Shown here: piece after piece, positions 22,201 to 31,731 of the stretch
Numbering within the stretch: position 1 is the first letter of the stretch
Layout of the letters: each line of letters opens with the position of its first letter
Source of the DNA: Tilletiopsis washingtonensis
Lineage: Eukaryota > Basidiomycota > Exobasidiomycetes > Entylomatales
NCBI RefSeq assembly: GCF_003144115.1
Contig: NW_020312000.1
Span: forward strand, 374,117 to 438,116
Reading direction: 5' to 3'
Length of the DNA stretch: 64,000 nucleotides
Translations under genes and position numbers: made by a program
The notes under the pieces: model-generated
What the model was told of the DNA's origin: nothing
Database searches by the model: none
The model's input: the letters and a program-made list of their open reading frames with translations, nothing else

Positions 22201-22308
22201 AAGCGTGTGTGCCGATGTGGACGCCACGGGCTGCGCGTGCTGCGTTGCCGCCGGCAGCGACGGTGAGGCGCGCTGCGGCGCGGCAGCGGCCCGCGTGGGC
22301 GAGATCAT
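16273..22308 (-). CDS. FHL1: FHL1-type FHA plus forkhead transcription regulator, very Pro/Ala-rich
   Basis: Two exons (22308-21188, 21088-16273) give about 1978 residues. An FHA domain spans about 257-392: the phosphothreonine-binding elements GRR and SISRLHA are present, and the intron falls inside its last strands (LPLGKR / TKIQIAERVFYF). After an acidic Ser-rich stretch, a divergent forkhead domain lies at about 935-1025 (KPDLTNQQVIKLAL, TLQDVYDYMTARWPWYK, WKSSVRHAIT). A further conserved-looking block (IDALFGGPPIVHHEGKLYL, about 1293) ends in a helix. The last 600 residues are APRPPG-type low complexity with an 11-residue repeat. FHL1 proteins control ribosomal protein gene transcription in yeast; the role here is inferred from the paired domains. 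The start is the first ATG in frame but is not independently proven. Confidence 0.88.
17511..17600 (-). repeat. 33-nt tandem repeat encoding GYRPPPAPGQP
   Basis: Three adjacent copies (the third diverged) of an 11-codon unit lie in the C-terminal low-complexity part of the FHL1-like gene. It is a coding minisatellite, probably variable in copy number between strains (inference). Confidence 0.75.
20597..20641 (-). repeat. Serine-coding trinucleotide tract in the FHL1-like gene
   Basis: An interrupted CTG/CTA run on the plus strand (AGC/AGT on the coding strand) encodes about 16 consecutive serines followed by an acidic DDSD. This is a coding microsatellite inside the disordered region between the FHA and forkhead domains. 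Confidence 0.8.
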
Positions 22309-23596
22309 GAGGCGTGCCGCGTGGCCGCGTGCGGGGCCGGGTGCATGCGATGCGGCGGCGCTGGATGGAGGGTGCAGGTCGGAGGGACGGACGGAGCAGA
22401 CGCGCGCGTGGGACGGACAGCGGCGGCGTCGGCGGCGAGGCGAGTGTGCGGGTGGGTGATGCGCGGCACGGCACGGCAGCCGGGGTATGTGGTATGCGGC
22501 GGCGGTGCTGTGTGCGCGGGGCGTGGGTGAATGAGGGGCCTGCGAAGGCGAGGGAGCGTGTGGTGCAGACGGTGCTGCGCCGCGTCGCGCCCGCGCCGGA
22601 ACGGGGCACGCCCGGAGCTGCTGGGACGACGAGATGGCCGCGGGCGGCGTGCCTGCCGCTCGCCGCTGCCGTGCCGCCGCCTCTTCGCTGCGCCGCGCGG
22701 CGCCGGCCGCGGCTTACGCGCGCGACGCGTCGGACCCGCATTCTCGGCCAGCTCCCTCAGCGACGCATCCTTGGACCTCGCCCCGCTCGAGGACGCTGAA
22801 GCAGCAGCAGTGGGCTGGAGTGATAACACAGGCCACATGCTCTGCTCACTGCACAAGACGGAGCTGTGGCGCCCGCACGTCGAGCTCGACTGGCCATGCC
22901 GCTGAGCGCAGCTGGGCGCGCGCCGCGCCTGTGAAATTTTGTGAGAACGGCGGCGCGAAAATCTTGATTCGGGCAAGGGTCTGGCGCATGAAGCGTCGTG
23001 CTGCTCCTCCGCAGGGAGCACCAGAGCGCAGCAGCAGCTCCTCGCAGTCAGCGTCAATTCCCATCCACGATGAGGCGCAGACTACGAATGGCCACGAGGC
23101 CGCCTCGTCTGCCCGACGACGCTGCCGAGAGCGCCGCACGTCTCTTGACGCAGACTCGTCCGTGCGGTGCCAGACAGAGACGTCGCACGGTCTCGTCGCC
23201 GGGCCAGCCACTTGTGCCTGCTGCATGTCTAGCCTGAGGAACGTGCCACATCTCTCAGCTGCAGCTCAGCGTTGGAAGCGAGGGCAGAGCGGAGGGCAGA
23301 GAGCGCTGGCTCGGCGGCGGCGGCGCGAAGAACGGCCTGCGGCCGCTTCTCCGCGTTCCGAGCGGCGTGCGGAGACTGGCGGCGTGCCCGCGCCGAGCGG
23401 CGGTGCGGCCGGAGCAGGAAGCGTCCGGCGGCCACATTTTGGCCGCTTGCACTCGACTCTGCTGCAGGGGACTGATGCTGGCGCCCTCTCGCCAGCCTGC
23501 TTCCTTCAGCACCCTCACAACGCCCAAGCTCGACCGCAACTGCCGCGTCACCTCTGCCACTCTCTCAGCTGCGTCTCCGCCGAACACACGCCCAGC
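22309..23596. promoter_or_regulatory. Large divergent intergenic region of the FHL1-like gene and GTP cyclohydrolase I
   Basis: At 1.29 kb this is the longest divergent spacer here, fitting a gene with complex control. Open frames on both strands are Arg/Ala/Pro-rich GC artefacts with no domain. The plus side before 23597 is a pyrimidine- and C-rich leader (CTCTGCCACTCTCTCAGCTGC) that could include a 5'-UTR intron end. No TATA box seen. Confidence 0.5.
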
Positions 23597-24884
23597 ATGG
23601 CCGAGGGCCGCGCCTTCTTCGACAGCTTCTTCTCCGGCGCCCTCGAGCGCGCCAACCTCGACGATGCCAGCCTGCGGCCGTCGCCCGGCGCAGCCTCGTC
23701 CTCGGCGCACGCGCTGGCCGGAAACGGCCTCGACTGCGGCTCTGGCCGGCCCTCCGCCGCCGAGCTGGCAGCTGGCGATGCCCTCAACGGCGCCGCAGCG
23801 TCCGAGGACGGCGACGCCGAGGAGGAGGCGCGGCGTGCCGAGGCGCAGGACCAGCTGGGCCAGAGCGTCGCCAGCATGCGCGACCTGAGCCTCGCAGGCA
23901 TCGGTACCCAGCCGCGTGTCGGCGGGCCATCGACGGCGCTGCTCAGCCGCCAGAGCAGCTTCGGCGGCACGCGCACGCCCGTCATGGACAAGGACGGCCT
24001 CGGCTGGCCCGGTGAGTGGAGAGCGAGGTGCTCACGCCTGGCAGACGCGGGGCGTGGAAGCAGGCTCTGAATGCTGGCTCCGCGACGTACTCACGCTTCT
24101 CTCCTTCGCAGCCAAGGCGACGCTCGACCGCCTGAACCACACGCCGGCGCAGGCCGCGGCGAACCAGGCACGGCTGGCGGGCGCCGTGCACACCATTCTG
24201 CAGTGTCTGGGCGAAGACCCGGACCGCGAGGGCCTGAAGCGCACGCCGGAGCGCTATGCGAAGGCGCTGCTGTGGATGACGCGGGGCTATGAGGAGCGGC
24301 TGAGTGGTGAGTCGCGGCAGAAGCGGACGCAGGCAGGGCAGAGCTCGTCCTGCTTTGGCGCGACGCGTGCCGCTTCGGCTCTTCGCGCAACAGCTGCTGA
24401 TGGGCCCGCATCTCGCAGACGTCATCTCCAACGCCGTCTTCGACGAGGACCACGACGAGATGGTCATTGTGCGCGACATTGAGATCTCGAGTCTGTGCGA
24501 GCACCATCTGGTGCCCTTCCGCGGCAAGGTGAGCAGTGCTGCTGCTGCCAGGAGTGGCGCACATCTGACACTCTGCAGGTGCACATTGGCTACCTGCCGA
24601 ACCGCCTCGTCATTGGTCTGTCGAAGCTGGCGCGCATCGCCGAGACGTTTGCGCGCCGGCTGCAGGTGCAGGAGCGCCTGACGAAGCAGATTGCGCTAGC
24701 CGTCGAGGAGGCCATCCAGCCGCAGGGCGTCGCCGTCGTCGTCGAGGCGTCGCACATGTGCATGGAGATGCGCGGCGTGCAGAAGGTCGGCGCCCAGACC
24801 GTGTCGAGCTGCATGCTCGGCGTATTCCGCAGCCAGAAGGCGACGCGCCAGGAGTTTCTGGATCTCATCAACAAGCCGCGATGA
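23597..24884 (+). CDS. FOL2: GTP cyclohydrolase I
   Basis: Exons 23597-24011, 24112-24306, 24419-24528 and 24579-24884 give 341 residues. The catalytic core (about residues 145-341) has [37 protein letters not shown] and [10 protein letters not shown], the last supplying zinc-binding Cys and His residues. It also has [19 protein letters not shown] and [12 protein letters not shown] with the final zinc Cys. The enzyme converts GTP to dihydroneopterin triphosphate, the first step to folate and tetrahydrobiopterin, as a homodecamer in the cytosol. The first 140 residues form an acidic, Ala/Ser-rich extension of the kind found in fungal enzymes. It contains SRQSSFGG, a plausible basophilic-kinase site (inference). 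The acceptor of exon 3 is fixed by frame: only CGCAG before ACGTCATC keeps [10 protein letters not shown]. Confidence 0.95.
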
Positions 24885-25534
24885 AGCGGTCACAGGACGG
24901 CGTCAACCGCCAGGTCCTCTAGTCATCTCGCTTCCCATTCCGTACCTAGACCAGGCGCCCCCCGCGTCTGCAGCAGCGCACGCTGCCATCCTCGCCTCGT
25001 GCTGCCTCGTTCCCGCCTCTGCCCGCTCCTCGACGTCACACAGCATCTCTCATCATCGCACCTTCTTGCTCCTCAGTATCACGTCCCGGTCCACTAGCCC
25101 ACTTGTATCACCCTCAAACGCTCAACTCGTTGCCTGCCGCATCTGCAAGCACATTCTAATCAGCCACTCGCCCTCTCGACTGATCCGTGTGACCAGGACC
25201 GCCCGCTGACGAGCGATGCTGCAAGCCTGCACCTGACGCTTGTACGTGCCCGGCTCGGCTCTGGCTCACTCAGGGGCATGCAACTGCAGCTGCCCTGCCG
25301 CAGCTTTGTTCGGATGGCTGAGCGGCCTGAAGGCCCAGCATGCTGCATGTTCGACGACACCGAGATCGTGACCCGCGCAGCACGAGAATCGCCTCGGCGC
25401 TTCAGCTTCTGCTTGAATGTTACAGAGATGTCTACCTACATTTCGAGGCCAAAAGTATCTCCCGTCAATCTCTCTTCATCGATGTGCGAGCTCCGTCGAG
25501 GGGCCAGTGAGGGGTGCGTCTCGGCGGAGCGCAT

Positions 25535-25540
25535 CACGTG
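25535..25540. promoter_or_regulatory. E-box palindrome CACGTG
   Basis: A perfect CACGTG (bHLH consensus: Cbf1/Pho4/SREBP class) lies in the non-coding stretch, about 765 bp upstream of the 94-residue mitochondrial gene and 650 bp downstream of FOL2. Its meaning is uncertain without conservation data. Confidence 0.3.
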
Positions 25541-25553
25541 CGACGCGCACGCG

Positions 25554-25561
25554 TGACGTCA
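25554..25561. promoter_or_regulatory. CRE-like palindrome TGACGTCA
   Basis: A perfect ATF/CREB-type bZIP site with nearly symmetric flanks (GCGTGACGTCATGC), 14 bp from a CACGTG. It is non-coding. A single match can occur by chance in 64 kb, so function is only a possibility. Confidence 0.35.
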
Positions 25562-26303
25562 TGCCGCGATGCGCTGCATGCCTGACCTTCTTCTTCCGCC
25601 TCGTCCGCAGACCTTTCATCGCTGGGCGCTGATCCCTGGGCGTTGAGTGCGCTGCTGGAGGCTTCAACTGCATGTGAGTGAGCGAGCTGAGAGCTCTCGA
25701 AGACGTGCGAGGGAGCGGCGCGGCTCGAGGGCGTCGCGAGCGGTGTGCGCTAGCGGCAGGGTCTGCGAGCGGGCGGCGGCGGCGCGCTGGCGGAGCATCG
25801 CGTGGCCTCCACACCCGCCGCCGCTGCCGCTGCCAGCAGCAGCGCGCCTGCCGCCGGCTGCGCACGTTGCGGGCAGGCTCGACGCACAGCAAAGCTCCGA
25901 GGGCCAGCATGCAGCCTCGGGAGAAGCCGCATGCGATTCGGGGCATGGCCGTCGGGGGTCCAGCGAGGCGATGCGCCGCATGCTCCGCCCCGCCGGCGCC
26001 GACGTCGACGCGCGCCGCTGACCAAAGACGCGCCGCCGTCTGGACGGGCCCGCCGGAGTTGCCTGTTGCGCGGGGCCAAGGGCTTCGATGCAGGGCACGA
26101 GGCGTGCGGGTGCATAAGCACGAGGGCAGCGTCAGGCGCAGATCTGGGGCGCGGTGACGATGCGGTGCGCCGGCCTTGCGGCGGGCGGTGCGCGCCTCTC
26201 GAGCGCCGCGCATGCCTCGCTGCACCCACCTTCCTCTCCACATCATCTGCCAGCAGCCACTACCAGCCAACACACCTCAACACCCTCTCTCTCACAAGCC
26301 ATT

Positions 26304-26740
26304 ATGCTCGCCCGCATCGCACCCGCTCTCTCGCGCGCCGCCGCCGCCCGCGCCGCCGCTCCCGCCAGCGTGCGCTTCTACTCGGTGAGCACCGGCGCGG
26401 GCCGCTAGAAGCGTGTGCACTGCGAGCGGCGCAGCGGCAGCACCTGCTGCGTTCCTGCTGCGCCACATCGGCATTGCGCATGCCATTTCTGCGCCAGAGG
26501 ACCTCACGCTGATGCTTCGCGCGTCCTGTCCTGCAGAAGCCCACGGCGTCCGAGGAGGCCGCCAAGCACGACGACCACTCGCTCTCGCCCGAGGAGCTCG
26601 CCAAGCGCACCACGCAGCAGGCGCAGCAGTCGCAGGGCGGCGAGCAGGGCGGCGCCACGCACTCCGAGGAGGCCGTCAAGGGCGCCAACCACGACAAGTC
26701 GCCCGAGCAGCTGCAGAAGGAGACGGCCGGCAAGGCCTAG
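26304..26740 (+). CDS. Small (94-residue) probable mitochondrial protein with an internal repeat
   Basis: Exons 26304-26384 and 26537-26740. I cannot name the family. The N-terminus MLARIAPALSRAAAARAAA has no acidic residue and ends with VRFYS, a typical mitochondrial presequence with an R-x-(F/Y)-(S/A) cleavage context. The mature part (about 67 residues) is highly polar and has no hydrophobic core. It contains two imperfect copies of SEEA-K---H--SPEEL-K-T (residues about 31-51 and 68-88) joined by a Gln/Gly linker. This suggests a small, probably disordered matrix protein; LEA-like or assembly-factor-like roles are guesses. The clean intron, in-frame join and strong presequence make it a real gene despite its size. 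It converges on Lon. Confidence 0.75.
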
Positions 26741-27062
26741 AGCGGCGTGTGAGTGGGACGCCGCGAAGGTGCACACGCGCGGGCCACGCAGCTGACGCAC
26801 GTCCTGCTCTCAGCACACACGGCATCGCCCTGCGCGCACATGTCCTTCTCGTAACCTCATAATGCCCTCGTAATGCAACAATCAGCACGGCCTCTCTCTC
26901 TCATGTGCAGCGCGCCACGCGCGTCTCGCTGGCGGGTGAATGGTGGCATGCGGTGATTGCTTCGTGGGCACACGGCGATGAAAGAGAGACATGAGGATAT
27001 GACACGTGCTGTGCGGAGCGGTGAGGAGTCACGTCGATGCAGGCCCGGCGGTACAGAGCGGT
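26741..27062. other. 3' flanks of the small mitochondrial gene and Lon (convergent)
   Basis: A 322-bp spacer that is less GC-rich than the coding regions. Runs such as CCTCATAATGCCCTCGTAATG may hold 3'-end signals. Nothing else is visible. Confidence 0.5.
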
Positions 27063-30000
27063 CTAGGCGGTCGGCTGATCTTGGTTGGCGCTGCGAAGGG
27101 ACTCAGCACAGGCACAACTTCTGGCACAAAGCACGACTCACCCGTCTTGATTCCGAGCAGCCTCTTCTTGCCGCCGGCTGCGTGCCTCGTCGCGCTTCTG
27201 CTTGTCCGACGCCTCCTCGGCGTCCTCTTGGCCCTTCATCTCGCGCGCACGCTCGCTCCAAGGGCCCTCGCCAAAGGCCACGTCGAGCGCGCTCCACACG
27301 TTGGCGACGTAGTGCACGTCGAGCGCCGCCAGCACGGCCTCGGGCACGTCGGCCTCGACGTTGGGCCGGTTCGACGCCGGCAGGATGAGCTTGGTGATGC
27401 CGCCGCGGTGTGCGGCCAGCAGCTTCTCCTTGAGACCGCCGACGGGCAGGACTGGAGCGCGGGCTGGTCAGCATTGCGGCAGCATGGACCACGGCAGGAT
27501 CACTCACCCATGCCGCGCAGCGACACCTCGCCCGTCATCGCCAGATCCGTCGGCAGCGTGCGGTCGGTGAGCAGGCTCACGAGCGACGTCACGAACGCCA
27601 CGCCGGCACTCGGGCCGTCCTTGCCGATGGCGCCCTCGGGCATGTGCAGGTGCACGTCGCGGCTGTCGAGCAGGCGCTCGCTCTCCTCCTTGGTGATGCC
27701 GAGCGCATGCGCGTTGCTCTTCATCCAACTCAGCGCAATGTTGGCGCTCTCCTTGATCACATCGCCCAGCTTGCCCGTCAGCTGCAGGCTGCCCTTGCCC
27801 GGCATGATCGTCGTCTCGATGGGCATCAGGCTACCGCTGCCGTTGCCGAGGTAGCCCAGGCCTGTGCTGACACCGGCGGGCATGCTGCGTGTGTACAGAC
27901 GGTCCTTGTGGTACACCGGCGGGCCGAGGTACTCGCGCAGCGACTCGATCGAGATGTCCACGGATACCGAGTCCGGCACCGACATGGGCTTGCGCGGCTC
28001 CGTCGTCGTCTTGGCCGCAGCCGGCGGCGGCGCGTCGCGCGCCTGTGTCCGCGAAGCATCTGCGCCCTCACTGCTGCCGCTGCTCGACGACTCGGCCTCC
28101 GCGCCAGGTGTCGGCGGCGGCACGACGGACTGAGCATCGCTCTTGGCGCCGCCGGCTGCCGTCGCCGGATCTTGCGCCACAGGCTCAGCACCCGGGAAGG
28201 CAGACGAGGCGGCGGACGCCTTGCTCTCCTCCGTCGGCTCCGGGAAGACGGCCTCGCCGTGGTCGCGAACGATGTTGAAGGCAATCTTGCGGTACACCTT
28301 CTCGAGCATCTTGCGCAGGTTGCGCACGCCGCTCTCGCGCGCGTGGTGCTTAATGAGGAACTCGATCGTCTCGTCGGACAGCGTCACGTTGGCGTCCTTG
28401 AGGCCGCTGGCATCCTTGGCCTGCGGCGCGAGGTAGCCCTTGGCAATGTGCCGCTTCTCGTCGGCCGTGTACGACGACACCTCGATGACCTCCATGCGGT
28501 CAAGCAGCGGCTGCGGGATTGTGTCGAGCGTGTTGGCCGTGCAGACGAAGAGCACGCGCGAGAGGTCCACGGGCACGTCCATGTAGTGGTCGAGGAAGCT
28601 GCCGTTCTGCTCGGGGTCGAGCATCTCGAGCAGCGCCGACGACGGGTCGCCATTGTGGCCGCGGCCGATCTTGTCGACCTCGTCGATGAGCACGAGCGGG
28701 TTCTCGGTGCCGACCTTCTTGAGCGCCTGAATGGCCTTGCCGGGCATGGCGCCGACGTACGTGCGCCGGTGGCCCTTGATCTCAGCCACGTCGCTCAGGC
28801 CGCCGACGCTGAAGCGGAAGAACTGGCGCTCAACAGCGCGCGCGATCGACTTGCCGATCGACGTCTTGCCCACACCGGGCGGGCCGACGAGGCAGATGAT
28901 CTTGCCCTCGACGGTGCCGCGCAGCTTGCCGACGGCCAGGAACTCGAGGATGCGGTCCTTCACGTCCTTCAGGCCATAGTGGTCGTCGTTGAGCACCTTG
29001 GTCGCGTTGGCGATCGAGTAGTTCTCCGGCGAGTGCACGCCCCACGGGATGCTGGTGAGCCAGTCGAGGTAGCCGCGCGTCACGTTGAACTCGCTCGCCG
29101 CGGGCTCGAGCGTCTGCAGCTTGCTCAGCTCCTCGTCGAAGACCTTGCGCGCCGCCTCGGGCATGTTGAGCGCCAGCGCCTTCTCCTTGAACTTCTCCAC
29201 CATGCGGTCCTTGCCGTCGCTCTCGAGGCCGAGCTCCTTCTTGATGCCCTTGAGCTGCTCGTGCAGGAAGTACTCGCGCTGCCGCTTCTGGATCTTGGCC
29301 TCGACGTCCTTGGAGATCTTGCTCTGCAGCTGCGCGTTCATGAGCTCCTTCTTGAGCACCTCGAACGCCTTGCGCAGGCGGTCCTCGATGTTGAGCGACT
29401 CGAGCACGGCCTGCAGCTCGCCCACCTCGCCGCTCGACACGGCCGCGGCAAAGTCTGCGAGCTTGTCGGGCTCCTCGAACACATTGCCGGCGCCCTGCGA
29501 GATGCTGAAGTTGGCAATCTGGTCGCGGAACATGGGGTTGAGCTGCGCGATGTCCTTGAAGACAGTGATCAGCTCCGCCTTGATCGCGCGAATGACCTCG
29601 TTGTCCTTCTTGTACTCGGCGGCCTGCAGGTTCGTCACGTTGACGAGCGAGACCTTGTAGTCGTGCAGGAACGACGTCTGGAACGGCGCGCCGTGCGACG
29701 GAATGTGCTCCGTCGGCGCGTCATTCTCGGTAGCCACGCGCGTCGCCACGGCATCCTCAGCGCTGCGGCCCTTGCCGCTCTCGGACTCGTTGCCCGGGAT
29801 CGCCGAGGGCACGTCGGGAACAGCGCCGACCGGCGGCACAGCGCCAGCACCATCCGGGTTGATCAGCTCGTCGATGCGAATGCGGCGGTGCGGGTACAGC
29901 ACGGCAGTGAGGCCCTCGTCGTCAGAGTCCTCGGCCTTGCCGTCCTTCGGCCGGTTGCTGCGGTCGCGCTCTGCCGGGAACACGCTCGTGATCTGCGCAA

Positions 30001-30787
30001 AGACACCGACGGGGTGCACCTTGGAGAGGTCGGTGATCGTGTCTGCGTCGTCGTCCTCGCTCTTCAGCAGGAAGGCGCCGATGTACGGCTGGCCACGCTT
30101 CATGCTCTCCTTGATCGCCGCGCACACCTGCTTGTCCTTGATCACGACGGCCTTGTAGAAGCCGGGGAACAGCGGGCGGCGCGTGATGGGCAGCGCCAGC
30201 ACCTGCGGGTAGACGGCCGGCACCGTCTGGCGCGACATGGCGGTGGAGTTGGAGCCGCCGCTGCCGCTGCCTCCACTGCCGCTGCCGCCGCTGCCCGACT
30301 TGCCGCTGCCGGAGCCAGAGGAAGAGCCGCCGGCACTGCTGCGCTCGCCCGAGGAGCCCGACGCATCGCCGCTCGACGAGCCCGACGACTCCGAGTCGGC
30401 GCGCACCTCTGCCGCCTCGCCGTGCCCTCGCGCCGCAACGGCGCTCTCGGCCGCGTCCGAGACGCGCTGCTGCTCAGCATCGACGTCCTGCTCTGCGAAT
30501 ACGGGCAGCTTGCTCTTGTGCCGCGGCAGCAGTGCTGGCCGCGCGCTCGAGAAGGCGCGCAGCGAGGCCGGAGCTATGACGAGCAGCGGCTCACGCGCGT
30601 GTGCCAGGTGGCGAGACGACGTGGCAAATGCGGCGGCGCGGGCCGGGCGCACGGCGGCGCTCGGGCGCAGCACCCGCGACGGCGTCGGCAGCAGCGAGGA
30701 GGAGGCATGGGCGCTGCTGTGCGGCCGGGCGGCGAAGGCGGCACGCACGCGCGACGCAGCCGCCAGCCGCTGCGGCGAGGGGATCAT
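27063..30787 (-). CDS. PIM1: Mitochondrial ATP-dependent Lon protease
   Basis: Exons 30787-27508, 27451-27142 and 27090-27063 give 1205 residues. An Arg/Ala/Ser-rich presequence and a Ser/Gly-rich linker precede the LON substrate-binding domain (from about 205). The AAA+ module has Walker [10 protein letters not shown] (about 637) and Walker [10 protein letters not shown] (about 700). The protease domain has the catalytic dyad: Ser1060 in GPSAG and Lys1103, the second Lys of GGLKEK. A Ser/Pro/Ala-rich insert of about 70 residues (862-932) separates the ATPase from the protease, as in other fungal Lon proteins. Lon degrades damaged and unassembled matrix proteins and helps maintain mtDNA. The last coding exon is only 28 nt and gives the tail GANQDQPTA; it is required by the donor at 27141. 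The gene diverges from XRN1. Confidence 0.96.
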
Positions 30788-31727
30788 TAGAGGAACGAGG
30801 AGGGACAGGGAGTGGCGAGGGCAAGGCGGGGTGGACGGCGCTCGGCGCGCGGGAGCGGGAGTGGCAGGTGCAGTGGAAGCGAGAGTGTGCGCCGGTTGCG
30901 GCGGGTGGTGGTGGTGGTGGAGCTGAGGCAGCTGCTTACGACGACGAGAAGGTCGCAGCGCCGAGCTGACCGAGGCCGACGGCGCCTGTGCGCGCGCTGC
31001 GCCGCCGCCGCCGCGCGGCTCCGCTGTCCCAAGCGCGTCGTCAGCCTCGCGGCCTTACGTCCGGCGGCGCGCGCGGCACGCGATAGGCACACCGCGCCTG
31101 CCGTCGCTGCTGCTGCCTCCCTCACCGTGCTGCTGCGACATCTCTCTGTCGCAGGCTACTCCGAGCATCGACAAGCTGCGCAGCCGCATGAGGGCTTGCG
31201 ACGGCGGGCTGCGCAGCGGCGCGGCCCGGCGCAGCCGCGGCTCAGTCAGCGCAGAGTCGCTCCCGCCCTGGGCCTGCTGGGTGGAGGGGCGGGGTGCGCT
31301 TAGGCAGCGCTGCTTTTCGGCCGACAAGCGCCTCCTGGACCCTCACGGCGCGCTGGCACTGGCAGAGGCAGGCGCCGGAGCGTGGCGCAGCGTGGGGGAG
31401 CTGCCGCCTGCAGCAGGCGCACGCACCCAAGAGTCACGCCTCCGCCTGGCACGCCCCTCCTTCTCGCCACCCACATCCCTGTCCCGGCCCATCACTCGCC
31501 TCGCTTCTCGACATCTGGCTCCTCGCGCTGTGCTTCTGGCTGTATTCCCCGACCGCCCGTTCCGCTTGCCTGTCCCGCTATTTGCCGCTCGCGCCTGCCC
31601 TTGACCGCCCTCACACGCGCGCTCGCCGCCACCACCACCTCGACCCTCGCATCTGCACGCCAGTCACCTGCCTGCCACATCCCGGTCACCCGTCTCTAGT
31701 TTCCAGCATCCCGACACCGCCGCCACC
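30788..31727. promoter_or_regulatory. Divergent promoter and leaders of Lon and XRN1
   Basis: A 940-bp spacer. A (GTG)n tract lies at about 30907-30921. From about 31420 to 31727 the plus strand is strongly pyrimidine-rich and ends in CCGCCGCCACCATGG, a near-perfect start context for XRN1. A 5'-UTR intron ending near CTCTAG (31699) is possible. No other gene is supported. Confidence 0.5.
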
Positions 31728-31731
31728 ATGG
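31728..31731 (+). other. XRN1: 4-nt initiator coding exon of XRN1
   Basis: The start codon plus one base (ATGG) is separated by a 52-nt intron (GTGAGT...CCCCAG) from the rest of the gene. Joining gives Met-Gly-Ile-Pro-Lys-Phe-Phe, the invariant XRN1/XRN2 N-terminus, so the tiny exon is well supported. Confidence 0.88.

Larger units (their letters stand above)
24885..26303. other. 1.4-kb stretch without a supported gene
   Basis: The first 200 bases are pyrimidine-rich 3'-flank sequence of FOL2. The middle is less GC-rich than the genes around it. A CACGTG (25535) and a palindromic TGACGTCA (25554) lie 14 bp apart. The last 100 bases before 26304 form a leader rich in C, A and T. Frames on either strand in 25476-26273 are Arg/Ala-rich and show no domain or splice logic. 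Confidence 0.5.

Noticed and set aside
25476-26273. A 265-codon minus-strand frame in the FOL2-to-small-gene gap
   Set aside because: Arg/Ala/Pro-rich composition, no domain, no credible introns.
27644-30790. A 1048-codon open frame on the plus strand covering almost all of Lon
   Set aside because: It is antisense to a clear Lon protease with both catalytic residues. The open frame results from GC-rich codon use, and its translation is Arg/Leu/Val/Ala-rich with no domain.
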